DNA of 64,000 bases from Plazaster borealis (GCA_021014325.1 CM037476.1:18202827-18266826); one strand, 5' to 3'; numbered from the stretch's first letter, positions 46,580 to 58,930 are shown. The notes: generated by a model from the letters alone, not told the origin. Translations and numbers: made by a program.

Positions 46580-49500
46580 TTAAACTGCGGGCAAAACCAA
46601 ATCTTCTCGCTTGTCCTCATTTTCAAACATCATCAAATGTTGTTCCTCTCTCTTCCGTTTGTCTGTGTCGAGTTTTGTTATAAACTCTTGTATTCGTTGT
46701 TGAAGAGCAGCCTCCCCTACTGTGTTCTTATTGTCCTGTCGAGCAAGCCACATTTTCCTCCTCAATGCCATCTCAGAAGCGGTGATGGCGTCAATGTGTG
46801 TCAACCGACTTAGCTCTCGTCTTGACCGACCGTGCAAGACTGCCGCACTGGCAGTTTGAGGGCGCCCTTGCATTGAGCCGCTGTACCGTCGCGACGTCAG
46901 TGATGGGCCGGTGAAAAAATGCATGTCCTCTTCGATGGGGTATGTCGTGATACTTATTTGATCAATCCCGAATGCACTTTTTGAGCGAGGACGTGATGCT
47001 CCTTTTACAGTATCATCATCTGTATCTGTGTCAACGCTGTTCCGGTTAGTTGTGGTCTGAACCGGTTTGGGTTGGCCTTCACTGTTCTGTCCCTGGTTTT
47101 GGCATGATTGATCCAGTTTGATCTGGTTCTGCCTGACTCCAGTAGCGGTCTTTGCCCTGGTTGTAGTTTTCTCACTTGGTGACATATCAATGTCACCACC
47201 TCCTTCTCGAACCGACTCCGCCCCATGTGGGTTCTTCCCACGTGGACTCTGCGGGGTACCGGTCCTCCGTCGACCTCCAGAAGTGAACGGTCTCACTGCA
47301 TGGAATCCAGTGTGAGGTCTCCTGTGTACAGAGTACGGTGTTTGAGTGGTTGGCTGGTTCCCATGGTTTCCATTGTGATCAATGGTTTGTTTGTTGGTAT
47401 CCCGTTTCTTAGAGGACGGATGTGGCATTGAAGGATTTGGCTGAAATAGCTGTCTTGGCGTGGAGGACAGAAGCTGCAAATGAGAGAAAACAACAGTTTT
47501 TTCAAGAGTTATTTTTCTGTTTTAAAACCGAATGTTTCCTCCAGACTCACATGCAGACTAACACTTTGTAGATTGAAGAGAACTTAATTTGTCATAAGTT
47601 ATCACGTATATTATTTTAAGTTATCACTATCTACCCAGACATGTTGACGTATAAGTGGTAAACATAACTTGGTTGATGGACACATAACACTTGGTTTTCA
47701 TGTAGCGATCATCTCCTAATAGATCATCTCCTAATAGATCAATTAGGAGCTTTTACAACAATATTATCCCTGCTAATTAGGCATGCTTAGACCATTCCCC
47801 AAACTGCCTGAAATAAGGAGCATAAGTATGTAACCCCAAGCTGCTTAAATTAGCGCCAAAGTATTAATCAAATGCAATACTGTCTCAGCCCTCTCATGTT
47901 CCCATTTATACTTGGGGTAAGAGAAGCAGTTATGGTTTAATGCCTCGCTCAATGACACAAGTGTCATGGCCCGGGTTCGAACCCACACTCCGATGACCGG
48001 GCCATCAGAACTTGAGTCCGACGAGCTAGACCGTTCGATCATACACAATTATTTAGTCATTTTTTAAAATAATTTCTTTTCACTTTTCCCCCATATGTTC
48101 ATGTTTTTGTAAGTTATAAGTTCATGTACAAACATGTTTTTATAAGTTATAAGTTCATGTACAAACATGTTTGATAAGTTATAAGTTCATGTACAAACAT
48201 GTTTTTATAAGTTATAAAGTTCATGTACAAACATGGTTTTTATAAGTTATAAGTTCATGTACAAACATGTTTTTTTAAGTTATATGTTCATGTACAAACA
48301 TGTTTTGATAAGTTATAAGTTCATGTACAGACATGTTTTTACAAGTTATAAGTTCATGTACAAACACTGTTTTTATAAGTTATAAGTTCATGTACAAACG
48401 ACGAGAAAAGAAGTACATTTGTTTTTTTTGTGATGAGTCGTGCTCCTCCAGTGGTTCATGTCAAGATGGTCGCAGTTTTGTTCAATTTGAAAGTTCATAA
48501 ATATAGGATGTGAGGCCTTGCATGGTGAGGTATCAATTTATATTTGGTTTGCGGTAACACCATGTGTATATCTACTTGCTAGATAGATTTTGTTCTTTGA
48601 GAACTTGTCTTGCTTATTATTCTACTGCCGCAGAGTAGAATATTCGGAATTCAGGAGACTTCTCAGTTCTGAAATCTACTTGCTAGGTCTACTTGCTAGG
48701 GAGATCATTTTATGCTTCTGTTCTGACTGTACTCTGCTCATTTCTGTTCACTCGTTATCCACCTGATGACACCGACAGTACATTTTATACATGTATGTGT
48801 CTGTTGAGTTTTCATTTAGCCTTCGAGAAACACTCTGATACACCTACAACAAAAATCCGGGTCAGAACTGACCCGGGTCCCGTGGGGTCTGACGCATTTC
48901 TGGGTCAGTATTACCAGGGATCTGTGTCAATAGGCCCTATGACGCAGAAATGGATCAAAACAAAATGGGTTAAAAGAATAATGATCAAAATGAACCCAAA
49001 TTAAAATCATATTTTTTAAAACCATTTTCCGGGTCAGCATAACCCGGAAAATGGGTCAAGCCGGCCCCACTAGGACCCGGAATCTGCGCCAATTCTGACC
49101 CGGCCGGAAGTGTTTGGAGTGTAGGGTCGAGGCGTGAGGCCATTGGGGCATAACATTTTGTTGATATTCAAATATAAAAGCATACATTATGAAGTGAGAT
49201 ATTCTTGGTATGGAAGGTATTGTTTGTCAAGTAATTATATCAATTTTAGGCCAGGGAATAAAACAGCAATGGTACTTAATTTCCACGTACATGTTGGCTG
49301 CCTTGCGGTCTGTACCTCCTCATCAGTATGTGGTTTTCCGTCTCCCTGTCTCCCGTAGATGAGCGCCCGGGGCCTACGATGCGATCAGCCCGGGCTACAT
49401 CCAGCAACTGCCGCTGCGAGAGAAGACTTTGAAAACCCCTTTTTACCTATATAAAAGGTATAAATCACGTTACAAAATTAGTCAAAAATCTATAAATATA

Positions 49501-52426
49501 TATATGTTTTTCTAGATAGGCCTATTGTATTTCATCTTTACAATGTATTGATTACTTTGGATTTCACCAATCAGTGCATGAATGAATGAATGAATGGAAA
49601 TAAACAAACAAAACAAACAACAAACAATTGAAAATAGTTATCAAAGGTATAGGCCTACATGCATAATAGTAAAAACGCAACCCCTCTAAAATCTGTCTTC
49701 GCTTCAACCCCCTCTTTATTTTTGAATCAATGTTAATGTCGAAGAAGGCGAACACTTCTTATCAACAATTAAGCCCTTAAAAGAAATGAAATCTGCTTAA
49801 TTTTTCTGATATCGGACATTAGCCATCTCTGTCGCTATAGATTTATTTTATATACCTGAGGACAAAGACGCAACATTATAATACAATACAATGACTGAAG
49901 GCGAATAAATGACATCGCCACCAACGATAAAGATAATTATGTCTAGCCATAAGAAAAAGTGTCGGAGAGTCATAGAAGTGTGGAGCAAATTTAGTTCGCT
50001 TGAAGGTATTATACAGGATTTGTGGAGCTGACAAAGTAGTTGCAGACAGTGTTTCATGTTTTGTGTGATCATATACATGAAATAGGAAACCTGTGAAGAT
50101 TTGGGCTTAATCCGTTGTGTGAGTCATCAGGATAAAACAGTGAAAAAGCATGCACAATTTTCAGCATGTAACACATTGTCCTTAATTTTGGTTGTAACAA
50201 ACCAGCTGTTGCAGTTATATTTTTTAGGTTTTCAGATACAGTTATCTCGAATATATGACATAATTTCAGAGGGAAATATTTCCCAGAAAAAAAGCTTCAT
50301 AATCAGTAAGCTTTCAGACTAAAATTAAACTATGATGTTTTTATTCTTACCAATCATGTATAAAAAAAAGCTTCATAATCAGTTAGCTTTCAGACTAAAA
50401 TTAAACTATGATGTTTTTATTCTTACCAATCCTGTATATTACATTCAACATTAGTGTACAATGGGAAGTAACTTTCACTATAGTTAACTTGCGGGTGTAA
50501 CCACTGGTGAACCTCTTTTGGGAGGAGTGTTGACTTTGAAAAAATATTCACACGTGGGTGTACCCGCAAGTTTACACTTCATGAATGAAAAAGTGGCAGT
50601 TGGATACGGACATTTTACGTCATGCTTTCAAGTCTGTATTTAATTGTTGTTATTTTAAACATACACTTATCCCCAAGCAGTGCTTCATCATCACAAAATA
50701 GTCATTCCACACAATGATTTGAGATTGCCCCGATTAGGATATGGTGCATTTTATATTTACTGCTAAAAAGAGGAATGATTCGGATATGGTCAGGTTGACC
50801 TTCAGTTTCCTTATAGACTGTGCAAGTCTCGCGCACATTTGAACTTCCGGGACCATTGTGGTCCCAACCATATGGAGATTTACGTGGGCAAGATTTTGTT
50901 ATGTTAATTATTTTAGTTTAACGTGGTTTATGACCAAGAAAAATATATCTATTGTTGGGAATGTAATACTTAGTGATAACAAATATGACAGTAAAATCAA
51001 TTCAACAATATAACGAAGAAAACCCGAGAATTAAACTTGACCTCAGCTTCCGGTTGCTGCAAAAAAATAAGAATTTTGTGGTCACCTCCGATCACAAAAC
51101 TTATATAAATGCTTGTTTTGGATGCGCGATGATAATCGCCAGATGCTGTAATTGCAGCGCGAAGCCTTTTCATAGCAGTTTATGGTTTTGAGGAGTCAGC
51201 GTCCTCTGTAAACTGAGTCAAGCGTTAATTTTACGCCCGTGCGACCATCGTGAATCCACGAAAGTGGTTTCTGAAAAGTTTAGATCAACTAAGCATCCTT
51301 GTCCCAGAATTTTAATTTTGCTTCAATAATAATTAACAAATTATTTGTGTATTTATTAAAACCCAAAAACTGATTTTATTAACATGTAATGAGTATTTTT
51401 GCTGTTCAGATTTTATCAATAAATATAATTTATAACAAAGATTTGATTTCAGAGAAAAAAATGTTTTTCGTTTGACGTGCTTTCTCGTTCCGATACGCGC
51501 GAGACTTGCATAGTCTATTGCGAGCTTGGGTTCGATTCCCGGCTTTGCCTTGATTTGGAAAAGTTGTAAGTTTCCAACTTCTTACACACTGACAATGTAT
51601 GTTCATCTTTGTAAAGAGTTGGTAAGATGTCCGTATCCTACTGCCACTTTGTCATTCATTATGACATTTACTGACAATAGGATGAGTGAAAAGGTGGCTG
51701 CCGGATACGGAAAATCTTCCTGAGAAAGTTGTAAGTTTCCAACTTCTCACACTGACAATTGTACATTGCCATCTTCTAAAAGGCATCGTACACGTTTGGT
51801 AATTACTCAAAATATATATTAGCATAAAAACTGACTTGGTAACGAGCAACAGAGAGCTGTTGATAGTATAAAACATTGTGAGAAACGACTCCCTCTGAAG
51901 TAACGTAGTTTTGAGAAAGAGGTAATTTCTCACTAAAATAATAAAAACTTCTTGCAAGAAGTTTTTATTCCTATATCTGAAAGCACACAAATTTTTACAC
52001 CAAGTCTTCCTTTATAATTTTCTTGCAACTTCAAAGACCAATTGAGCCCAAATTTTCACAGGCTTGTTATTTTATGCATATGTTGGGATACACCAAGTGA
52101 CAACACTGGTCTTTGACAATTACCAAACGTGTACGATGCCTTTAAAGAGTTCTTTGTTTCATTTCAGATTGATTTGAAATTTGAATAAAATAACCCACCT
52201 TCTTCTTATCATCTTCAAGATCAGCCACACTTCGGTACTGCTTTAAGCTGATCCCCTCTATGGCCAGAGTTAACCTGTGGTCCTCGGTCTTGTTGGCCAA
52301 CTTGGCAACGCTGTTGTCGTAAAACCCACCACTGAGACCCGGCTGTCCTTCGTCCGTGACCGACGGGTCCTTGGTGGGCCGGCCATCGTCCATGGCCGTT
52401 GTGAATCGAATGTTATTCCCGGCCAT
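46580..52426 (-). CDS. Two-exon gene of unknown function, Ser/Arg/Gln-rich protein (373 residues)
   Basis: Join complement(46580-47473, 52199-52426). Exon 1 encodes 76 residues (MAGNNIRFTTAMDDGRPTKD...SVADLEDDKKK) and ends at AAG|GTGGGT. Exon 2 begins after TTTCTCTCATTTGCAG with LLSSTPRQLFQPNPS, and both sides are phase 0. The middle is polar, disordered-looking and basic (RPFTSGGRRRTGTPQSPRGK). The C-terminus is predicted helical: ITASEMALRRKMWLARQ, then LQQRIQEFITKLDTDKRKRE. I do not recognise the family. It shares short blocks (RPFTS, ITA.E..L.R, LQ.RI..FI) with the gene at 61942-63102 on the same strand, so the two are probably ancient tandem paralogs. Seven repeat elements or arrays occupy the 4.7 kb intron. 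No signal peptide or membrane segment. Confidence 0.75.
47880..48044 (-). mobile_element. tRNA-derived SINE, minus strand
   Basis: Reverse complement of the 39165 family: B-box GGGTTCGAACCC, tail ACACTTGTGTCATTGAGCG and AAGTATAAATGGGAAC. In the intron of the preceding gene. Confidence 0.75.
48090..48399 (+). repeat. Minisatellite, about nine units of 31-33 bases
   Basis: The unit is TTATAAGTTCATGTACAAAC followed by ATGTTTTTA, repeated head to tail with small length changes. Each unit contains the palindrome CATGTACAAACATG. Units are adjacent, without unique spacers. Confidence 0.95.
48500..48680 (+). repeat. Dispersed repeat, partial copy of the 37560 family
   Basis: Contains GGTTTGCGGTAACACCATGT, TTTGTTCTTTGAGAACTTGT and TATTCTACTGCCGCAGAGTA. 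Confidence 0.7.
48840..49122. mobile_element. GACCCGG MITE, long form
   Basis: CCGGGTCAGAACTGACCCGG near the left and CCAATTCTGACCCGGCCGGA near the right, the last bases being TTTGGAGTG. The interior has multiple CCGGGTCAGC palindromes. Confidence 0.65.
49123..49999. other. Noncoding intronic DNA
   Basis: Nothing recognisable apart from a GAATGAATGAATG run near 49578. Confidence 0.5.
50000..50448. mobile_element. MITE, ACAGGATT family, with internal duplication of its right end
   Basis: The ends TTGAAGGTATTATACAGGAT and AATCCTGTATATTACATTCAA match 24878-25262. About 75 bases beginning AAAAAAGCTTCATAATCAGT are present twice in tandem (about 50289 and 50365). Confidence 0.7.
50486..50570. mobile_element. 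Short inverted-repeat element with AACTTGCGGGT ends
   Basis: AACTTGCGGGTGTAACCACT at the left and GTGGGTGTACCCGCAAGTT at the right. About 85 bases, no coding. Confidence 0.45.
50812..51519. mobile_element. DNA element with ATAGACTRTGCAAGTCTCGCGC ends
   Basis: The left TATAGACTGTGCAAGTCTCG with CGC and the right GCGCGAGACTTGCATAGTCT are inverted repeats about 700 bases apart. A related single end is near 42695-42720. The interior frames are not convincing. Confidence 0.65.
51776..52146. mobile_element. TTTAAAGG MITE, near-palindromic
   Basis: The ends TAAAAGGCATCGTACACGTT and AACGTGTACGATGCCTTTAA pair, and the centre (about 51948-51968) is the self-complementary AAACTTCTTGCAAGAAGTTT. Confidence 0.85.
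52199..52426 (-). CDS. Exon 1 of the unknown gene 46580-52426
   Basis: 76 codons from the ATG at 52426 to the donor AAG|GTGGGT. The ATG is followed by AGNNIRFTTAMDDGR. The exon lies just beyond a TTTAAAGG element on its intron side. Confidence 0.7.
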
Positions 52427-54442
52427 TGTTTAGTTAGAAATGTATCATTATGCCGAAACCAGCTGGCTTCACTTTACAGGGAATATCGCAGTCAAAGATA
52501 TCATTAACTGTTGTTTGTCTTCAAAATATCAAACTACCTTTAAATTCCATGAAGTACGGTCGGTTGTTAAGACATTGGATGAAGAAGAAGAAACCATTAC
52601 GGCATACGGATGAAGAATCTTCTACAATACTACCAGGAATTCCTTTAGCTCCATCTAAAACCTTTCTTTGAATGAGAAACTATTCCGGGTGGGAATGTTG
52701 TTGTTCTTTACCAACGAACTTTGCCATGATTCGTTTCTTTGCAGCAAATGGCTCACATTCCTTCGGGAATACTGTTCAAATATGTTACAACTGGATCCCT
52801 TTTCTCGTGACGAAGCATGTCTTAGTATAACCAGCATTCCTTGTGAAGACACAAGACTATACAGTCGAAAAGTCGAGCAAATTAACAGATATCCAATAAC
52901 TAACACATGGCAACAGATGATGCGGAGTCCTTTGTGTACTTGCAACTTTAGTGCTTAATAGATAGCTCTTGCCGTAATGTCTTTAGACGATTAAATTCGA
53001 TATCGAATTATTTGTAAAATTTCACCATCAGAAGTCTATACGTTTTGGTTGATCACGGCACCACTCCTGCTGTGTGCCGCGTATTCTTTTGTTCCGTCTA
53101 TTAAGTCATCGAGTATTCCTCTGTTGAAGTGCTTTCCTAAAGTACAAAGTCATAATTTGAGATACGAAGCGTAAACGCCATTATGTCCCATCTATTTAGA
53201 ACTTTGACTTGCTGGTAAGTTTGCCGAGTACTGTTTACAGAGATACGAACATGACTTGGTATAATAATAATCCCACACAGCTCGGTCGTTTTTCTATGGA
53301 GAGATCGGCCTAACATTCCTGCATGAGTTAAAAATGGTTTCGGACACAAAAGGTAACTCGATTTGCTGTTGATTTTGCTTACATGTGAAGAGCGTGACGC
53401 ATTGTTTGTTTAGTTGTTTTAAGTATCGCGTCACAGTCTGGTCTCAAGAGAAACAAATCCCTCTGTACACCGGGAGTTGAACAGAATCGAGAAAGTAAAT
53501 GATTTGAACAGGGTTGTCTGGAATTAGAATAAAATCATCGGAGATTTAGCCGAAATCACCCAAATACAGGAAAGTTTTTCGTTTTTTTTTACCAGGGCGG
53601 GTGGAGGTTTGCCCCACGTTTGCCCCACTGACGGCATGAGTCGGAAAGGGATGGTCATATACTACAGTTTGAAAACTGATTCTGGTTGGAGACAAACTCG
53701 ACCCAAATCCGGGGTAGTTACCATGTTTTTAATAATCGTATTGCAAAAAAACAATCTTGTGTTGCGCCGTCTAGTCCCACACTCAGGACACAGATACCAC
53801 CCCACAAGTTGGTTCAATCGTGACCGTTGTTCAATCGGTTGCTAATTTTATTCCAATCGTCAACGTTACACATTTTTTTAGATTAATTTGTCATTTTCTA
53901 TTTGCCCAAGTTGGGGTATATAGACGATGTCAACATCAAACTCTTTGTCCATGGCGACAAATCCCCGTTCCGTTGCTAGGATGGACCCGTGTGCCACCGT
54001 GAAGTATGGGCGCCATGTTCAGCACTGAGCACTCGTGTTTAACAAAAGATGGCGACTTGTCAGCTGATAAAGTTCAAGATTTCCACTTGATTGATATAAG
54101 TATAGGATGTAGCGAGTTACAAAAATTCAAAATGACCACAATGTGTAGAGAAGGTTTAGAGGTCACTACATCTACGCCTACTAGCCACACTATAATGAAA
54201 CCCCATTTATTTGTTTTAAAGGCAGGATACACTTTTGGTAATTATCACTTAGTGAATCCGAACATATGCATAAAATAACAAACCTGTGAACATTTGGGCT
54301 AAATTTGGTCATCGAAGCTGCAAGAAAACCTGTGAACATTTGGGCTAAATTTGGTCATCGAAGCTGCAAGAAAATAATGAAAGAAAAAAAACACCTTTGT
54401 TGCATAGAATTGTGTGCTTTCGGATGCCTTTAAAACGGTTAC
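52427..54442. other. Upstream flank of the unknown gene
   Basis: Short frames exist on both strands (52450-52671, 52668-52958) but have no recognisable family or splice support. A degenerate TTTAAAGG-family piece with a 40-base internal duplication (TGTGAACATTTGGGCTAAAT) occupies 54218-54440. Confidence 0.45.
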
Positions 54443-54592
54443 ACCCCTATGTTCCGTAACCCCTATGTTCCGACAACCCTGGTGTATTTTCCTATTCCTA
54501 ACCCTAACCCTAACCCTAACCCTATGTAAATCATGAGGGGGTTGTCGGAACATAGGGGTGTCGGAACATAGGGGTGTCGGAATATAGAGCAC
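54443..54592. repeat. Inverted CCTATGTTCCGACA repeats flanking a telomere-like tract
   Basis: Two CCCCTATGTTCCG units at the left and three CGGAACATAGGGG-type units at the right surround CCTAACCCTAACCCTAACCC and further units (54497-54525), about 4.5 copies of the TTAGGG complement. The whole can fold into a hairpin with the telomere-like tract in the loop. Confidence 0.85.
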
Positions 54593-54602
54593 TGAGAAAG
54601 GC

Positions 54603-54745
54603 GTCTTTTAACTTGGATTCTGCATCAGTTTGATCCACTTCTGGGTCATTTTGATACAGATTCCGGGTCACACTGACCCAGAAATGGGTCAGGTCCCCCT
54701 GAGACCCGGATCCGGGTCCATTCTGACCCAGAAGTTTTTAGAGTG
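54603..54745. mobile_element. GACCCGG MITE, left end decayed
   Basis: The right end TTCTGACCCAGAAGTTTTTA with GAGTG and internal GGGTCACACTGACCCAGAAA match the family. 54746-55301 shows nothing else. Confidence 0.6.
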
Positions 54746-55301
54746 CACGTGACGCTTCCTCATTCAGCAACAAAATGGGCGGGAAAATGGGATGAGCGAA
54801 ACCTTACCCAAAGAGGAGATTTTGTGAGGTCTTTTTTTCTTCATTTCTGTGTGAGTATAGGAAGGAGCTGTTGTTGTTTTCATCCTGGGGTAATTTATTT
54901 CCTGGTTAAGAAGTTGCAAATTGTGTGTGACTCTTCTCTACGTAATCTTGGTGCCCGTGTGCTCTCGGTATATCATTTTCACTTGCTATTACTAAACACT
55001 ATACGCTCATCACAATGACAATAAAGTGTGTGTTTTATCTATAAACCCAATTGGCTCAAAGGGCATTTCGTTTTTTCAAATAACTGTTTAGAATGAACCA
55101 ACTCGACCTTTTGGCCTGTAGATATTTAACGATCTTTTCACATTCTGCGTGCCCTTTACTTTGACGTGTTATCCTCACAATCGTCTATTAAATGATAGGC
55201 CCACAAAAGTCATTAATAATGACACACTTATATTTATTGATGATTAATAACTACAGAGTACCGAAACTATTTAATGGTTTGTTAGTTGTTTTGAACAAGT
55301 C

Positions 55302-55453
55302 CAGGGTTCGATTTCACAAAGAGCTAAGATTGATCTTAAGTCCAAATCACTCCTAATTGCTAAGCAAAGCGTGATGTCACAATACAAATCACTATGGTAA
55401 TACTGACAACTCTACCTACGTTCAATCTTAGTGCTTTGTGAAATCCAACCCTG
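55302..55453. mobile_element. MITE with CAGGGTTCGATTTCACAAAG ends
   Basis: The left end is mirrored by CTTTGTGAAATCCAACCCTG, and inner AGCTAAGATTGA pairs with TCAATCTTAGT. CAGGG termini suggest a hAT-type element, but no 8-base target duplication is evident. Confidence 0.7.
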
Positions 55454-55732
55454 CAGGTGTTTCCTTTATTTCGTTTTGCCGTAACAGAAATAAGACATCG
55501 AGAGCTTGACAATTGGTACAATAGGGCCTATTCTCTGTACTCTTACCAAGTTTGCAAATAAGTATATACTGATTATCCTTCATTTTTGTTTTTGTTACCA
55601 TAAAATCATGTATAAGCCAACTATATCATATTCAATACTAATGATTTTATGATGTAATGGAATGGTCATAGAAAAACCCAAACTTGAAGTTTTGGTATTT
55701 TGCAAACAGGAAATTAAAGCTGCTATATTAGC

Positions 55733-56105
55733 CTAAAGGCAGGATACTTTTGGTAAGTGTCAATGACCATCAGTGTCCTCACTTGGCGTATCCATCCCAA
55801 CACATGCATAAAATAACAAACCTGTGAAAATGTGGGCTCAAATGGTCATCGAAGTTGCGAGAAAATAATGAAAGAAAAAACACCCTTGCATAGAATTGCA
55901 GAGTTGTGTGCTTTCTTTACATGCCTGAGAAAGGCTTCATTATACCTGAAGCCTTTCTCTTTTTTCTCCAAAACTACATTACTTCAAAGGGGGTCGTTTT
56001 TGAAAATATTTTATAACATCAGCAGCTCTCCAGTGCTCTTTACCAAGTAAGCTTTTATGGTCATTAACTTGTGGAGTAATTCCTAAAGAAGCCTTGCCTT
56101 TAACA
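55733..56105. mobile_element. Degenerate TTTAAAGG-family MITE
   Basis: Starts CTAAAGGCAGGATACTTTTG and contains the family blocks GCATAAAATAACAAACCTGT and GGTCATCGAAGTTGCGAG. It has a central AGAAAGGCTTC / GAAGCCTTTCT hairpin. Confidence 0.6.
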
Positions 56106-57079
56106 AAAAATTACCAAAATGTTCCACTGGATAAAAAAAAAGACAGAACCTGTAGTGTTTGAGGTAGTTTGCGATACCACGCACAGCTTCGTTCGATGGA
56201 ACAAGACGACATTGTAAAGTGTACATTGTTCGCATCGGGAACAACACTATAACAACAATGAAAATGCTCAGTTTGTTTATAGGGCTGGATTTGTTTTCTT
56301 TACCCTTGCCTAATTCCTTCAGAAGGAAAGTCTGTATAATCTACAACAAGTGATACCCTCTCCACGAATACACAATAGGCCTATATTTTAAAGAAGAACG
56401 CTTTAATAATTCAGAAGCAATAATACGAATTTCGGCAATATTGAAATTCGAAAATGTAAGTCACTTTATAGGATCCCCTTCTAATAGAGATATTTGGCTT
56501 TGGTCACCCTGTAAATAATAATGTTTAAACTTGTGATATACCGGTACATAATTTTTTGGGAAAAAAACCCAAAACATCCTGCAGGCACACTTTGTATACT
56601 TTGCAGGCACATTTTGCCTGCCAGGAAATGCACTGGAATGCACAAGGTCAAGTTGCTTTTGCAAACAATGTGATTTGCTCTATATAGGTAGGATACAGTG
56701 GAAGATGGCTCGATATCGTAACTATACCACCCATAAGAAACAACAAGAATATTATAATGTTTGAGCTTATTCTCACAACTTCTAACATACTTTACAAGAC
56801 CGTTGATCAACTTCCATGCATAATAATATTATAAAGTGAACTCTTAATTCCTGAAATGGAGCAAGAGGGTGACATCCATGTATAGGCTACCGGGAGTTTT
56901 GTTTTTGGAGGTCGTGGTTTGACCGTCCACTTATGTCCGTGAGCGCGTTGGGAGTTTGTTTGCTGATACTGCGTAGGGTTTCACTGTCGACTCGTAGTTG
57001 TGATGAAAGTTGAGCCACGCGTCGTACTACCTGGCACGTACAACCGGGACTTAGCTGCGTTTGGGTACACTTTTGGTGC
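56106..57079. other. Noncoding DNA
   Basis: No gene or clear element seen. Short frames on the minus strand (56461-57093) have no family features. Confidence 0.5.
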
Positions 57080-57254
57080 TCGGTATGGGTCACGGTGTAC
57101 CCCCCCCCCGTGTGTCTTCATTGTGTGCTTGGAATCTAAGGAATTATTTAGAAGATTTTAGGGGGGGGGGGGGTATTCTGACGTACAAGAGGAAAATAGT
57201 GTGTTATGCTATGGGGACACTGGGGGGGGGGGGTACCCTCTGCCACATTATCGG
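57080..57254. mobile_element. MITE of the CGATATGGGGCA family
   Basis: Matches 43265-43428 through TGTGTCTTCATTGTGTGCTT and CAAGAGGAAAATAGTGTGTT, with C and G runs of 10 or more. Confidence 0.65.
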
Positions 57255-57364
57255 TCATGGTATGTTTGAGTATAGCGAAAAGTCACCGGGAACCTTTCAG
57301 TTTGTTTGGCTCCAATGTCGTTCTCTTTTGTAGAATTGCACCAGGGCCCAATTTCACAGAGCTG

Positions 57365-57572
57365 CACTGCAAAATCTGGGGTGATAACATTGACACCATG
57401 GGTGTTGTCACATACACATACCGAACAGAGAATCAACATTAACATAGAGTGTTGCAATTTTTGCAGAAATTAGTGTTATTTTAACACCCTATGGTGTAAA
57501 TTTTGATTCTTCTTGGTGTATATAATGTGAAAACATCCGTAGTGTCAATTTAACACCGCAGTTTTTGCAGTG
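57365..57572. mobile_element. CACTGCAAAA MITE, first copy
   Basis: Ends CACTGCAAAATCTGGGGTG and AACACCGCAGTTTTTGCAGTG. Confidence 0.65.
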
Positions 57573-57863
57573 TGCTTAGAAATTTTGCTTGACTTTTTTT
57601 TCTGCTGAGCAAAACAAATAAAAAATCAGTCACTAGTGGTACATTTTATTTTAATATCATTTTGGCTGACCTTGCGGTAAGCATAATTGGTTTTGTGCTT
57701 ATTGTGCTTAAGCAGCTCTATGAAATTGGACACTGCTGTTGTTGTGGTTAATTCTATTTGAATCTCGAATACCATTAAAGAAGCCGCAGAGATGAGGATA
57801 ACAAACACAAATTTGTTCAACATGTTTTATGAACATGCCTCCTCCGAAAGTTCATTTTTAATA

Positions 57864-57993
57864 CACTGCAAAAACTGGGGTGTTAAAATTTACACCATGA
57901 TGGTGTCACATATAGATACCGAAGAGAGAATCAAAATTAACATCATAGTGTGTTAATTTTGGTGTCAATTTTAACACCCTAGTTTTTGCAGTG
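57864..57993. mobile_element. CACTGCAAAAACT MITE, second copy, TA target duplication
   Basis: The ends CACTGCAAAAACTGGGGTGT and ACACCCTAGTTTTTGCAGTG are inverted repeats, and TA flanks both sides (57862-57863 and 57994-57995). TA duplication is typical of the Tc1/mariner group. Inverted ends continue as TAAAATT/AATTTTA. Confidence 0.75.
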
Positions 57994-58028
57994 TAACACT
58001 TTTGTTGATCGGCTGTCTGCTCATAGTA

Positions 58029-58340
58029 CAACTTTGCAAGTTTGTGTGATATCAAAAATATTTGTGAACTGTTGTTAATTTTAGTTTTGCCCTTTCAGTC
58101 TGTGTCTTACGGGTGAGAAAGCATTATCAACTTAGTCTTGGCCCAAGACGTCAGTGATCGATAGCGGATAGTGTACTGCGCTCGGTTACCGCAAACCTTT
58201 CCATATCGTATTCCCACCATGCAAAGTTTCAAATCTTACTTTGCAAGTTTGTGTGATATCAAAAATATTTGTGAACTGTTGTTAATTTTAGTTTTGCCCT
58301 TTCAGTCTGTGTCTTACGGGTGAGAAAGCATTATCAACTA
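58029..58340 (+). repeat. Direct duplication of about 105 bases, 207 bases apart
   Basis: CTTTGCAAGTTTGTGTGATA through GAGAAAGCATTATCAACT occurs at about 58030-58133 and 58237-58340. The spacer between contains a fragment of the dispersed repeat at 37560 (GGTTACCGCAAACCTTTCCA). Confidence 0.85.
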
Positions 58341-58930
58341 GGCTTGGAACAGAACCTACATGTACGTCTATCTTTATTCTAGATCAGAAGTGACCGATTG
58401 ATCGCCCCACACGTTGATTTTCTACAGTAGGACTCAGACAGAAGTTTATATATCTACGCAGTGCTTAATCATGCATTCACATTGGCAAATACATTAATTT
58501 ATCCACATAAGAAATAAAGTATATCAAATAATGGTTGTCTAAAAGCAACGATCCAGTGCTATTCCGCAAACGTAATCCGTCCTTCGAATCATGTTCGTTC
58601 CTACCCGCAACTACACGTTCAAAACTACAAACTAGGATAACTGTTAACAGTTAAAATCTTGCCTGCAAACAAGGGGATAATCTCCTATTGTCAGACTGCT
58701 TATAACTTCTGTGAATGGACAGACTGAATAAAAGGGTAAACAGAGGCGGCTTTCCTGAAAGTTTGTCCCAAAGCCGATTAGGAACAGGGATCTTGAAAAG
58801 AGTTGGGTGTCTCATGGAGGTTATAAGGGTGTCTCAAGGCTTGGGTTTCAAGTGTGTGGGACTATGGTGGGACGGGGTATAGATGCCTTCATGTTACACA
58901 TAGCTACTAACTATTTCTTCCCAAACGAAC
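58341..58930. other. Noncoding DNA
   Basis: No gene or clear element seen. Confidence 0.5.

Noticed and set aside
48090..48399. CRISPR-like array
   Set aside because: Units are directly adjacent without unique spacers and the DNA is animal; it is a minisatellite.
52450..52958. Two overlapping plus-strand frames divergent from the unknown gene
   Set aside because: No recognisable family, no splice support and composition like the surrounding noncoding DNA.
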